A stretch of DNA of 64,000 nucleotides from Chamaecrista fasciculata (GCA_003254925.1 QANZ01050062.1:35201-99200); one strand, 5' to 3'. Shown: positions 11,521 through 22,139, counted from the first letter of the stretch. Numbers and translations are program-made. Notes: generated from the sequence alone by a model not told the origin.

Positions 11521-13960
11521 ATTTAAACTAGGTAAGCTTATCCGTTTTCTAATTTATCAGTACATATTTATAATTAGGTATTGTTGAAAGGGAAAAAAAA
11601 TAGCTAAATTTTCTTATATTTTGAATGCTTCTTCAATCATAAAGTTAATTTATATTATCTTATTTTTTTTTATAATTAATCATACAAAAAGCTGTGTATA
11701 ATTATATTTATCTATTATGATTAATTATACATAAAATTTTTATTATGTGTTAAATATTTATTAAGAAAACTTATGATAAAGATAACTTTACTTAAATTTT
11801 ACCGTGAGAGAACAGGTCATTTTTTACTTGAGATAGTGAATTTTTTTTTTTATAGAAGCACAACTAAATAAATAGATAATTTAAGTAATTCCAAACATGT
11901 GATTCAAAAAATTAAAGCATCAAGACAAATTATGTTATATAAAAAAAACACTTATAATACTTTAGATAACTTCAACCTAATAATACTTAAGAAGAATAAT
12001 TTATAAAATATTATTGAATTAAGAAAATTGAATAAAAACACAATTGATTTTATATGAAAGATATCTCAATAAAAATTATCACTAATTTTAGTATTAGATG
12101 ATCAAATCTAAAGGCTTGATTAAGAGTTCTTAAGAGAATGAAGGGATGATTATTAATGGGATATTGGGATGAGATGGAGTGAGCTAAATAAACCACCATA
12201 TTAATTGAGAATTTAAGAAAAAAATAATGGTAAATAATTACTCATTTATTGGATATTGTAATATTATCAATAGATTGAGTTCATGAGTTAAGTTAAAATT
12301 TGAAATCTTTGATAATATTCTTATAAAAAGAGATAATATATAAATCTTTAAAATTCAAAAATATGATAAGGTTAAAAAAAAAAACTAAGAAATATTAAAA
12401 TTTCAAATTATCTCAAACTCTCCAATTTGAAGAGTTTGGAAAATAATTACTTGAATAGTTTTGAATGATTTACAAATTATCCAAACTCAACTCATCCTAC
12501 AAATTACATTGCAAAATCATATAGCTTTTTATAGATTTTCCCTGAATGGTTTACACTTCTAAACCATTCCACTCTACTCTCAAACCATGGTTACCCTACT
12601 CTCAAACGGTGGTACCAATCAATCTTAAGCTGATGTAGTGATGTATACAGAGAGAGAGAAGGTCCGAAGGGGGAGGTTTCGTGGGGATTAAAGTTTGGCT
12701 TTTCCATGAAATTGTACAAAAAGGAATATATTTCATCTTCACGGACTCTATGGTCATTTCAAAAAATACTAATATGTATTTTCTTAATTTCCATACTCAA
12801 ATGAGTGATGGGTGTTGTGTCCACCAATTATAATTGAACCTAATTCTGCATTTAAAGACAAACTATTAGTAGTAGAGATGAGAATATGGTCAATCCTCAT
12901 GGACTAGTCTTGCCCAAGAGTTATGAAGTTATAGACCAGAATTATAAAGAGACCACTGTATACGTCTTGCCCAAGACTAGCATATGTAACTAGTCTTGCC
13001 CAAGACTAACGAACGTAACAACAAATTTGTACGATTAAAATAAAGAACAATTGGAAATTAAATAGAAGTGATTACCGATTGATTAAGACCTTAACTGGGA
13101 TCGTTTTTCATGGAGTTTCACACTTGATCATTGATATCAAAATAATATTATTTCATCAAAATAAAAATAGGTTAACGAATTCAAACGGTGAAATCACTCT
13201 TTCATTAAAATTGGTTAAAGGATAACGTACCCAATTTAATCACTTATTAACTAGACGAATCCGACACAATCGATAATTCAACCTAATTAATATAATTAAG
13301 AACCGAAAGATATTAACCATAACAATTAATTTACAAAATCACTTGTTAGATTTCCTTCTCCCTAATATGGTACGACCATCTTAGTCGCTACTTAGTGACG
13401 AATCAATAAGAACACCTAGTGCTAGGTTAACAAATCAATTAGACAACCGGACCCTTAGTTCAATGTTCAACTTGAAAACAATTAAAGAGAAGATTAGGAG
13501 AAAGAAAAATATTATAAATTCATGAAATAGAAAGTATGAACAAAATCTCACAAGTGTTGAAATATCTAATCTAAACTCATCATAAACCAATATATAAGAG
13601 TTAGCCATGCAGGGCCATTCAGCATCAAAATATGTAAAGTGTGGAATGAAAAGTAAAATATGTGATGATCATCGTGGAAGCCCTGGGTATTTATTTATAT
13701 AGTTAACTCTAACTAACTTCCCCAAATCCCTCATATTTAAATTACAAAATCTCCTAATTGCAAAAAGATATCAACGACTGAAGTTCTCATTTGAATCTTT
13801 AGAATCCGCACTAGTCTTGTGGATCTTTCTTAACCTGTAGAGTAAATTAGAGACTGAATAAACACCAACTTCTAATTTGAAAATATGATAATTACAAAAT
13901 AAAGAATCAATTACAAAAATATCACATTTTCAATTTAATTTAAATTTTGGGACAAAATCT
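11521..13960. other. Very AT-rich non-coding stretch
   Basis: No ORF of note occurs. Contents include a GA repeat near 12650 and three copies of a palindromic motif between 12905 and 13008 (listed separately). It may include decayed LTR-element internal sequence, but I see no protein domain. Confidence 0.45.
12905..13008. repeat. Three copies of an 18-bp palindromic motif
   Basis: TAGTCTTGCCCAAGACTA (12991-13008) is a palindrome of two 8-bp arms with a CC centre. Near-identical copies lie at 12964-12979 and 12905-12920. Function is unknown; this may be simple local duplication. Confidence 0.6.
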
Positions 13961-14140
13961 AAAAAGTTGAGATTTTGGAATAAATCTTTAGATATAATAC
14001 AAATATAAATAAAATATCCCTAAAATCATTTTAAAAAGTTGAGATTTTAGGATAAATCTTTAAATATAATACAAATATAAATAAAATATCCCTAAAATCA
14101 TTTTAAAAAGTTGAGATTTTAGGATAAATCTTTAAATATA
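13961..14140 (+). repeat. Tandem repeat, 72-bp unit, upstream of small heat shock gene
   Basis: Units start AAAAAGTTGAGATTT at about 13961, 14033 and 14105; the last is cut by the N at 14141. The same array reappears at 19200-19300 upstream of the second small heat shock copy, so it belongs to that gene's 5' flank. Confidence 0.8.
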
Positions 14141-14141
14141 N
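14141..14141. other. Single N, probable assembly gap in sHSP promoter
   Basis: To the left is the 72-bp array; to the right the sequence starts inside the 5' leader (GAGCCAAGCAAC). The second copy has about 110 bp including a TATA box between these two points, so promoter sequence is missing here. Confidence 0.75.
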
Positions 14142-14186
14142 AGAGCCAAGCAACATTCTAATTAGTATTGTTTTGTGATTAGTGAA

Positions 14187-14367
14187 ATGCAGTACTTGCA
14201 GGTGAATTCCAGAGCGAGGTGTCAGCCATCCCCATTTTCCTGCCCTATTGAACCACATCCAGTTCCCGGTAAGAAGGTGTTCATCCCTCCGACGCCTCCT
14301 ATTGTGCTCGATGCCATGGGAATGGTATCGATGCTGGCAGACGTGAAGGACTTTCCCGATTCGTATG
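14187..14367 (+). pseudogene. 5' part of class II-like small heat shock protein gene, interrupted by copia element
   Basis: An ATG at 14187 opens 60 codons that match the second copy at 19435-19913 almost exactly, then sequence switches to the copia LTR at 14368 inside the codon after Asp-Ser-Tyr. The frame ends at once in the LTR (TAA). The element's target duplication would be GTATG (14363-14367), but the right-hand side is lost at the N at 19199. This copy keeps four bases (TTGC, after the third codon) that the downstream copy lacks, so only here is the N-terminus joined in frame to an ATG. It is non-functional as assembled because the alpha-crystallin domain is beyond the insertion. Confidence 0.85.
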
Positions 14368-14639
14368 TGTAAAGTTTTATGCTTAGTTTTATTAGTTTTA
14401 TGCTTAATTGCTTTGTCAGTTATCATTAGTGTAGGATTAGTTGCTGCATATCTTTCTGTGCCAGCATATTCTTTTTTCTGTTATGTGTACAGCTCATAGG
14501 TTCATTAGTCAATTTTGTAACCAATAGGATAGCTAACACGTGTCATTCCTTACCTCATGTAATTGTATATATCCAGCTGAAGGCTAATGGAAAAGATGCG
14601 CATTTCCTCATTTTCTTTCTATCTTTATACCATTGTTCA
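14368..14639 (+). repeat. 5' LTR of copia element
   Basis: About 272 bp, from TGTAAAGTTTTATGC to ...TTCA. The start is fixed by the matching 3' LTR start at 19179, and the end by the primer-binding site that follows directly. Confidence 0.8.
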
Positions 14640-14651
14640 TGGTATCAGAGC
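14640..14651 (+). promoter_or_regulatory. Primer-binding site (initiator tRNA-Met)
   Basis: TGGTATCAGAGC is the usual plant copia primer-binding site complementary to the 3' end of initiator tRNA-Met. It immediately follows the LTR. Confidence 0.9.
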
Positions 14652-14739
14652 AAGGAATTGATCCTTCTCTGCATATTTCTTCTCGCATTTCTTCTTTCTG
14701 TTGCTTCTTCTTCCCTTTCTCCTCTGTTATTTTGCTGCC

Positions 14740-17700
14740 ATGGCTGAATCCACTGGTAGTAAGTCTGCAACTACCCCTGTTTCTGGAAATGCGAGTACTC
14801 CACGTCTCGATGATAGTCCTCTTTCTCTCCAAAACTCCGATCATCCCGGAATGGCGTTGGTGACAGCTCACCTGACTGGTTCCAACTACTTAACATGGAG
14901 CATTGCCATTCGTACCTCCCTCGAAGCCAAAGACAAGATTGGCTTCGTCGATGGTAGCATGCTTCCTCCTACTGATGATACTGAGTTTAAGCGCTGGAAG
15001 AAGGTGGACTCGATGGTGAAATCTTGGATCACCAATTCCATCTCCAAAGAGATCTTTGACACTCTTATTTACTGCGCTACTTCCAAAAATCTTTGGGATG
15101 AAATTGAGGAGCGGTACGGTGTTAGTACTGGACCTCAGTTGTACCAAATCCAGCGTGAAATGAGTTCTCTGCAGCAGGGAACAGACTCTGTGACTGCATA
15201 CTATAGTAAGCTGCATAAAACTTGGGATGAGATGGACAGACTCGTACCTCTCCCAGCCTGCAAATGCACAGGATGTACCTGTGGTCTTACTGAAAAACTG
15301 AAGGTTATCACTGCTTCCGCAAGACTTCTACAGTTTCTTATGGGTCTTAGCCCCGATTTTGAGATTATTCGAGGTCAGGTTTTGAACCTTGATCCTCTTC
15401 CTACCATCAGCAAAGCCTTTGCGATGGTCATTCGTGCTGAAAGCCAGAAAACAGTAACTCAGACTTACTCAACTTCTACTCTTGAAGCCAGTGCTATGGC
15501 AGCCAAAGCAAGTACACCAAAGTGGGATAATGATACCAAGACTACAGGTAAGAAAAAGCCTGCTGATAAGAAAGCAGATCGATACTGTGATCATTGCCAT
15601 ATGGGAGGTCATACCAAGGATGTTTGCTTCAAACTCCATGGGTATCCTGACTGGTTCAAGGATTATAAGGAAGGAAAGAAGACTTCTACACCTAAGAAAT
15701 CTTCTGCAAACATGGCTGGCGTTCTCAATGATGAAGGGACTGCTAAGGATGGTGGAGGCAGGCAGGAGCTTGCTTCAATGGTCTCTCAGCTTATTAAAGA
15801 GGAAGTGGGAAGAATGCTCAAAGGAAAACAGATTGATGAGCAAGTTAATTATGCCAATATAATTGACTACTCAGGTATGGCTACTTCTAATTACTTGTTT
15901 ATTGATTGTGGTGCCTGGATTATAGATACAGGAGCATCAACACACATGAGCTCCAATATTAACCTTATGCATCATATTGCTTCAGTGACACCACCTATTA
16001 AAATACACCTACCTGATTCTAGTACCAAACTTGTTAAAAAAAGAGGACAAATCACATTACATCCTAAAATGACTCTTAGCAATGTTCTTTATGTGCCTAC
16101 TTTCCATTTTAATCTTCTCTCTGTCAATAGAATGGTAAGGGATACTGGTTTGCAATTTGTGTTTCTCAAATCCCACTGCATTGTGCAGGAACCGAAGAGT
16201 AATCAAGTTCTTGCTGTTGCTGCTGTTAGAAAGAATCTCTACATCTTAGAACCTAGGTCTTTTCACCCCAATGTAATCAAGGATGCACTGACTTCCATTG
16301 ACACTTGTTTATTTTCTGCAAGTAGTATTATGAGTTGTAATGCAGCATGCAATCTTAATGAAAAATCTGATTTTATTTGGCACAAAAGACTTGGACATTG
16401 TCCTCAATCTGTCTTAGTTCAAACAGAAATACCTGATATCAGTAAAAATAATACTCTACCTATCTGTGACATTTGTCATTTGGCAAAACAACAAAGACTT
16501 CCTTTTAGTAAAAGTCATACCAGATCTTCAGACATATTAACCTTGCTACATATTGATCTATGGGGGCCCTATTCTGTACCCAGTTTGACAAAGTGTCATT
16601 ATATTCTCACTATAGTGGATGACTATAGCAGAGCAACTTGGACTTTTCTTCTTAAAACCAAAACCCAAGTCCCTCAAACTCTCAATATTTTTCTGTCTCA
16701 AGTACAGAACCAGTACCAAAAACAAGTAAAAATTATTAGAACAGACAATGGAACTGAGTTTGTTGGTCAAGAATGTCAGTCTATGTTCAGTAAAAATGGC
16801 ATAGTACATCAAAAGACATGTGTTTACACACCCCAACAAAACGGGGTAGTAGAAAGAAAGCATAAGCACCTTTTACAAGTAGCAAGAAGCCTAATGTTTC
16901 AAGCAAAAATGCCCAGAAAATTCTGGGGAGAGTCAATATTAACTGCTACCTACATTATAAATCGTTTACCCTCAGTGATATTACAAGGAAAATCCCCTTT
17001 TGAACTGCTAAATGGCCATAAACCAGATTATAGCAAACTCAGGATTTTCGGATGTCTATGTTTTGCCACAAACACTAACCCACATAAGGACAAGTTTGCT
17101 GAAAGAGCACTTAAATGTGTCTTTATTGGGTACATTACAGGGCAAAAGGCATATAAAGTATATGACCTACACACCCATAAGATCCATATCAGTAGAGATG
17201 TAAAATTTTATGAGAATGTTTACCCCTTTGATACTCCAACAGCCATGTCAAATGAAACCATTACACCACAACCTATCATCACAGACAGTTTTGAAGACAG
17301 TGTAAACAAGTCTCTTACCAATACACCATTATTTTTTAATGATAATGCTACATTGCAGGATATAGACAATGTCTCACCCACATCTCACTCTTCTCCAGAT
17401 AGCTCTTCTTCCACTAAAAATGTATCCTATCCCACAGCAGACTCCTCACCAATTTTTTCTGCTGATTCTACTAGTATACAGGATTCTCCACCTCCACTTA
17501 GAATTAGTACTAGACCAAAAAAACCACCAATATGGCAGCAAGACTATATTTGCAATTTGACCTCTCTAGAACCCTGTAGTAGTCAGTTCACTGAATCATA
17601 TGCTGCATACATGGTTAATGTTTCTAAAGTGCAGGAACCACACTCTTATAAACAAGCTGCAGAAGACAGCAACTGGGTGGAGGCAATGCAGAAAGAATTG

Positions 17701-19170
17701 CAAGCTTTGGAGGAGAATGATACTTGGGAACTTACCAAACTACCTCCAGGGAAGAAAGCCATTGGCTCAAAGTGGGTGTATAAGGTAAAATTCAAACCTG
17801 ATGGGTCTGTGGACAGGTACAAGGCTAGGTTAGTAGCAAAAGGCTACAACCAAGTTGCTGGAATCGATTATCTTGAAAGCTTCTCTCCTGTAGCTAAGTT
17901 AGTAACTATAAGGGTTTTCATTGCTCTAGCTACTGCTAAAGGTTGGCCTATCCACCAATTAGATATAAATAATGCTTTTTTGCATGGTAATCTTAAAGAA
18001 GAGGTTTATCTAGTACCTCCAGAGGGATATAAAAAAAGCAAAGATGGAGAGGTATGCAAACTGAAACGTTCTCTCTATGGCTTGAAGCAAGCCTCAAGAG
18101 AGTGGAACTATGAATTTACTGCTCAGTTACTTAATTTTGGGTTCATCCAATCACCCAATGACCACTGTTTATTCACTAAAGGGACTGGAACTGATGATTT
18201 TCTAGCTTTAATTGTTTATGTGGATGATGTTTTAGTTACAGGGTCTCTAGAAAAAAATATTGTAGCAGTAAAACAATATCTTGATACCCTATTCACTATA
18301 AAAGACTTGGGATATGCTAAGTATTTTCTTGGCATAGAATTGGCTAGAAATGAGACTGGTACCTTCATTGGGCAACGGAAATATATAGCAGACATCATAG
18401 CAGATACTCATTTGCAAGATGCAAATCCAGTTGACACCCCAATGCCAAGAGGTTTCAAGTTCCAGCAGGATTCTAAGCCTCTCAATGAAGCTGACCAGTA
18501 TCGCAGGTTAATAGGTAGGCTTCTATACCTTAATCTAACAAGACCAGACATTACTTATGCAGTACAACAACTTAGTCAGTTTGTAGGAGAACCTTGTGAC
18601 ACTCACATGGAGGCTGCTCTCCATATAGTGAGGTATTTGAAAGGTACATCATCTACAGGGCTCTACTATCACACTGATACTGATCTGAAGTTAGAAGCCT
18701 ACTGTGATAGTGACTGGGCAACATGTCCTATAACTCGAAGATCCTTGACTGGGTACTGCATATTTTTAGGATCAAACATTGTTTCTTGGAAGACTAAAAA
18801 ACAACCTACTGTCTCTAGATCTTCATGCGAGGCAGAATACAGAAGCATGGCAAATACAGTATGTGAGCTTCAGTGGCTGAGTTATCTACTTAAAGATTTT
18901 CAACTACCAGTCCAAACTCCAATTCCTTTATGGTGTGATAACAAGTCTGCATTACACATAGCAGCAAATCCAGTCTATCATGAAAGAACAAAACATATAG
19001 AAGTTGATTGCCATGTGATTAGGGATAAGTTTAAAGAAGGTTTCATCTTGCCCCAACACATCCCAACTCAGCTCCAGGTGGCGGATTTGTTCACAAAATC
19101 GCTTTCTAAACCTCAATTTCAGTCTTTAATGTCCAAGCTGGGTCTTGTTTCTCAACAAGCTCCATCTTGA
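14740..19170 (+). CDS. Copia gag-pol polyprotein
   Basis: The first ATG of the frame is at 14740 (1476 residues). Domains by approximate residue: gag/UBN2-like (20-250), CCHC zinc knuckle CDHCHMGGHTKDVC (about 283), aspartic protease WIIDTGAST (about 393), pre-integrase HKRLGH (about 547), and integrase with DLWGPY, TDNGTEF and a downstream Glu in NGVVERK (about 605, 668, 703). Reverse transcriptase follows, with DTWEL...KWVYKVK and the YVDDV active site (about 1160). RNase H comes last, with AYCDSDWA and SCEAEYRS (about 1320-1365). Protease, integrase, RT and RNase H motifs are all intact and there is no internal stop, so it is potentially autonomous. Translation from 14701 would need a non-ATG start and only adds 13 residues. 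Gag, protease, integrase and RT package, process, copy and insert the element's RNA. Confidence 0.95.
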   Translation: MAESTGSKSATTPVSGNASTPRLDDSPLSLQNSDHPGMALVTAHLTGSNYLTWSIAIRTSLEAKDKIGFVDGSMLPPTDDTEFKRWKKVDSMVKSWITNSISKEIFDTLIYCATSKNLWDEIEERYGVSTGPQLYQIQREMSSLQQGTDSVTAYYSKLHKTWDEMDRLVPLPACKCTGCTCGLTEKLKVITASARLLQFLMGLSPDFEIIRGQVLNLDPLPTISKAFAMVIRAESQKTVTQTYSTSTLEASAMAAKASTPKWDNDTKTTGKKKPADKKADRYCDHCHMGGHTKDVCFKLHGYPDWFKDYKEGKKTSTPKKSSANMAGVLNDEGTAKDGGGRQELASMVSQLIKEEVGRMLKGKQIDEQVNYANIIDYSGMATSNYLFIDCGAWIIDTGASTHMSSNINLMHHIASVTPPIKIHLPDSSTKLVKKRGQITLHPKMTLSNVLYVPTFHFNLLSVNRMVRDTGLQFVFLKSHCIVQEPKSNQVLAVAAVRKNLYILEPRSFHPNVIKDALTSIDTCLFSASSIMSCNAACNLNEKSDFIWHKRLGHCPQSVLVQTEIPDISKNNTLPICDICHLAKQQRLPFSKSHTRSSDILTLLHIDLWGPYSVPSLTKCHYILTIVDDYSRATWTFLLKTKTQVPQTLNIFLSQVQNQYQKQVKIIRTDNGTEFVGQECQSMFSKNGIVHQKTCVYTPQQNGVVERKHKHLLQVARSLMFQAKMPRKFWGESILTATYIINRLPSVILQGKSPFELLNGHKPDYSKLRIFGCLCFATNTNPHKDKFAERALKCVFIGYITGQKAYKVYDLHTHKIHISRDVKFYENVYPFDTPTAMSNETITPQPIITDSFEDSVNKSLTNTPLFFNDNATLQDIDNVSPTSHSSPDSSSSTKNVSYPTADSSPIFSADSTSIQDSPPPLRISTRPKKPPIWQQDYICNLTSLEPCSSQFTESYAAYMVNVSKVQEPHSYKQAAEDSNWVEAMQKELQALEENDTWELTKLPPGKKAIGSKWVYKVKFKPDGSVDRYKARLVAKGYNQVAGIDYLESFSPVAKLVTIRVFIALATAKGWPIHQLDINNAFLHGNLKEEVYLVPPEGYKKSKDGEVCKLKRSLYGLKQASREWNYEFTAQLLNFGFIQSPNDHCLFTKGTGTDDFLALIVYVDDVLVTGSLEKNIVAVKQYLDTLFTIKDLGYAKYFLGIELARNETGTFIGQRKYIADIIADTHLQDANPVDTPMPRGFKFQQDSKPLNEADQYRRLIGRLLYLNLTRPDITYAVQQLSQFVGEPCDTHMEAALHIVRYLKGTSSTGLYYHTDTDLKLEAYCDSDWATCPITRRSLTGYCIFLGSNIVSWKTKKQPTVSRSSCEAEYRSMANTVCELQWLSYLLKDFQLPVQTPIPLWCDNKSALHIAANPVYHERTKHIEVDCHVIRDKFKEGFILPQHIPTQLQVADLFTKSLSKPQFQSLMSKLGLVSQQAPS

Positions 19171-19178
19171 GGAGGGGA

Positions 19179-19198
19179 TGTAAAGTTTTATGCTTAGT
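19179..19198 (+). repeat. 3' LTR, first 20 bp only
   Basis: Identical to the start of the 5' LTR and directly preceded by the polypurine tract. Truncated by the N at 19199. Confidence 0.85.
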
Positions 19199-19199
19199 N
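19199..19199. other. Single N, assembly gap cutting 3' LTR
   Basis: Left is the 3' LTR start; right is the middle of the 72-bp array from the sHSP 5' flank. The remaining LTR and the 3' half of the interrupted gene are missing, so the join is not a true contiguous sequence. Confidence 0.85.
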
Positions 19200-19300
19200 A
19201 CAAATATAAATAAAATATCCCTAAAATCATTTTAAAAAGTTTAGATTTTGGGGTAAATCTTTAGATATAATACAAATATAAATAAAATATCCCTAAAAAT
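19200..19300 (+). repeat. Second copy of 72-bp tandem array
   Basis: Matches 13961-14140 with a few substitutions and lies in the same position relative to the sHSP gene. Shows the two sHSP regions are alleles or duplicates. Confidence 0.8.
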
Positions 19301-19348
19301 CTACTCTAAAATCATTCTTATAAGTGCGTTTCTGATCCTCTGTTTGGT

Positions 19349-19357
19349 TATAAATAC
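19349..19357 (+). promoter_or_regulatory. TATA box of sHSP gene
   Basis: TATAAATAC lies about 85 bp upstream of the ATG at 19435, with a pyrimidine-rich leader after it. The corresponding segment of the first copy is lost in the gap at 14141. Confidence 0.6.
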
Positions 19358-19434
19358 TGGCACCCACCACCGCTTTACTCACCCAAATTGAGAGCCAAGC
19401 AACATTCTAATAGTATTGTTTTGTGATTAGTGAA

Positions 19435-19913
19435 ATGCAGTACAGGTGAATTCCAGAGCGAGGTGTCAGCCATCCCCATTTTCCTGCCCTATTGAACCAC
19501 ATCCAGTTCCCGGTAAGAAGGTGTTCATCTCTCCGACGCCTCCTATTGTGCTCGATGCCATGGGAATGGTATCGATGCTGGCAGACGTGAAGGACTTTCC
19601 CGATTCGTATGTGGTCATCACCGACATGCCGGGGCTGAAATTAGACGATATTAAGATTCTGGTGGAGGATGACAATGTGCTTGTCATCACTGGAGAGAGG
19701 AAGAAGGAGGAAGACAATCAAGGGCCCAAGCCCAAGCATATCATAATGGAGAGGATGGCTGGCAAATTCATTCGCAAGTTTGTGCTCCCTGAAAATGCCA
19801 AAAAAGATGCCATTTTCGCTGTGTTCCAAGATGGTGTCTTGACTGTCACTCTCCATAAATTGACTCTCAATCAGTCCAAGCAGCCCAAGACCATCGAGGT
19901 CAAGATTGCTTGA
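19435..19913 (+). CDS. Class II-like cytosolic small heat shock protein (start frameshifted)
   Basis: The frame from 19446 to the TGA at 19911-19913 encodes a complete alpha-crystallin domain: ADVKDFPDSYVVITDMPG, then KILVEDDNVLVITGERKKEE, LPENAKKDAIFAVFQDGVL and the C-terminal TIEVKIA. This is the ATP-independent holdase chaperone family; the ending and DMPGLK match class II members. The ATG at 19435 reads ATG-CAG-TAC-AGG-TGA, a stop, because TTGC present in the first copy (after 14195) is missing. Translation could start at the in-frame ATG at 19560, giving about 117 residues and keeping the whole alpha-crystallin domain but losing the N-terminal arm that drives oligomer assembly and client binding. 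The deletion is either real or a sequence error; a frame from 19446 would need a GTG start, unlikely in a plant. Confidence 0.75.
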
Positions 19914-20032
19914 TGTATCACTTTCGTGATCATTGAGCGTTAACTTACTACACTACTTACTACTTACTACTTTGGCTCTATGGTAGCCGTGCCGTGTTTC
20001 TGGTTTCCTCGTGTGTTTGATTACTAGTGTTA

Positions 20033-20175
20033 TGCTTTTGGAACTTATGGCTTGTAGCTATGTTATGATATGCGCCGTTCATGGCTTATGTAATGGGTTT
20101 TTCTTTTTTTAAAGCTTTTGGAACTATGTATGGCTTTTAGCTATGATATGTGCCGTTCATGGCTTATATAATGGT
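20033..20175 (+). repeat. Tandem duplication downstream of sHSP
   Basis: Two units of about 65 bp, each running GCTTTTGGAACT...GCCGTTCATGGCTTAT, at about 20033-20095 and 20113-20175, in the probable 3' UTR. Confidence 0.7.
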
Positions 20176-20179
20176 TTGG

Positions 20180-22100
20180 ATGTTTCTAATGATGCAGTAT
20201 CGTTATATTTTGAGTTTGCTTTTCCTTTGTTTCTTTTCCCCTCAAATTACTGACAGAGCTGCTTGGCCAGAAAAAGAAAAACAAGAACACCGAACAGAGC
20301 TGCTTATTGTCCGGGTAATTGTCTTGAAAATGGACCTCTCATCTTCTTGAAATTCTTCCCATCATTCCTTGAACCTTAGCCCTTCACTTTTATTTTTCCG
20401 CACAAACTATTTTTTCTTTCTTTTTCCTTCATTCCTACCACCACCTGCTATTCCTCTCCGGCGCCGCTGGTGGTGGCTCCATCGTGCCCTGTTTTGCCAC
20501 GCGAAGACAGCTCTAGTATTCATCATCCTATTGAAAAATATTATATAAATCTATAATAAAAAAATAGTATGAAACTTGAATTTAAATTTAAAAGTATAAT
20601 TTAACTTATAATGATATATAATAAACTTTAAATATCAAAATTTAAAATTAGGGTACATATAATTTAAAATAGAAATACCTAAATGTTAAAGAAATTATAA
20701 AATAATTAAAATATGTAAATGTATTTAGAGTTTTATTAGAAAACTAAAAAATATAAAGCTAATATTTTAGTTTGAAATCAATACATTAAGATAATATTGA
20801 AAATAAATATTTTTAAATTTAATTCTATTAAATATTTAACTTTAATTAATCTCTATTAAATATAAAAAATATACTAGAGAATTATTTTTAAATAAAGATA
20901 ATGTACTTTGAAGATGCTTCTCGTATATATCAAAAAATATAAAAAGATGCTTCTCGTTGTTATTAGTTTAATAGTTTATCAAGATAAGGTTTCATCTTCA
21001 AAATTAATATTTAATTGAAAATGTCAAATATAAAATTATTTTAAACATCCTTCAAACCCTAAACCTAATTCCACTTTCACTCACTTCTCTATAGCCGCCT
21101 CTGCATTTTGGCCTTCTTCACCCTCACCTCTCGCATTTCAATTTTTTCCTCATTCCAAATACATCATATTGCAGTCCCTCACTCTCCCTCACCTCTCAAT
21201 TCTCGATCTCTCTTTTTCTTATCAGTGTCATTGCAAAGCTGGTGAAGATGACGGTGAAGGTGCGATAATGAGAAGCCATATAACGCAAATATCTCCTTTT
21301 TTTTTTTTCTGTTCTTCATATATCTTTCACAATCGCTGGGTCACAACTCGGGCGGCGGTTCCCTTTAAAACCCGCCGAGCCAACCCGGATTTTCACCGGG
21401 TCAACTGCATCCCGGTCCAAATAAGGTCATCGGACCGTCCTATCATCCGAGTCGACTGTTTCCGGTTCAACAATCCCAAAGGTCGCATATTTACAATCTG
21501 CATCTCATATTTGTTTCCCCTCTCGGCCATCTGTGTTATCTAGTCGTAAAAAATCACAAAAAGAAGCGAGAAATATGGGGTAAGAGGGAAGAATATAGCT
21601 GCTTTAAATTTGAAGGTAACCATGAGAAGTGGGTGGCCTCCAATCGTGAATGAGCAGCCAAGATTATATATAGGCACTATGCAAAAGGTGACTTGTTTGA
21701 GGTAAATCAACAAACACCCGTGTCTGACTGGAGTGCCAATTTCATTAAAACACAAAAACTCAAAGTTTCAATTTCACCAGAATATTGTATCTTGAAACCA
21801 AAGGTACAACGTTTCAAGGATCTTCGTCCGGTATTTTCATTTAGGCTCCATGCGGCAGTCAGATGACTATTAAACAAGCCTCTGCTGCTGACTCTTTTAT
21901 GGAGTCTAGTGAATTATAAAAACCATGGATTCAAATCGACTCACTTGGTAAGAACATATGAAAATACACCCAATACCCTCAGAACCCAGAAAAACACAAC
22001 AATCTCCATACGCAGATAAGCAGAAGCTTCCTTCATCTACTTGAACCACTGATGGGAGGCGCTTTATATATTTGTTGAGGAAACCCTAAAGTGTGTGAAT
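20180..22100. other. Intergenic, no gene supported
   Basis: AT-rich core (20520-21060). The GC-richer part near 21340-21470 has several CCGGGT/CCGGTTC phrases like those in the hAT-like element at 27107-27495. The open frame 21169-21543 has no recognisable domain. Confidence 0.4.
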
Positions 22101-22139
22101 TTACCAGAATACCACCACATGGCCTTATCTACCTTGTCT

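Larger units (their letters stand above)
14368..19198 (+). mobile_element. Ty1/copia retrotransposon inserted in sHSP gene
   Basis: A 5' LTR (14368-14639), primer-binding site, one uninterrupted gag-pol frame, polypurine tract GAGGAGGGGA (about 19169-19178) and the first 20 bp of the 3' LTR are present; the N at 19199 cuts the rest. Short LTRs, a UBN2-type gag and a zinc knuckle with CFKLHGYPDW suggest the Retrofit/Ale group (inference). The intact frame and catalytic motifs indicate a young insertion. LTR identity, which would date it, cannot be measured because the 3' LTR is lost. Confidence 0.93.

Noticed and set aside
13961..19300. Direct 72-bp arrays considered as CRISPR-like or as element LTRs
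   Set aside because: There are no spacers, the units are contiguous, and they flank the sHSP promoter in both copies; this is a simple tandem repeat.
21169..21543. 124-codon open frame
   Set aside because: No recognisable domain and unusual composition. It overlaps CCGGGT-rich repeat-like sequence and has no splice or promoter context.
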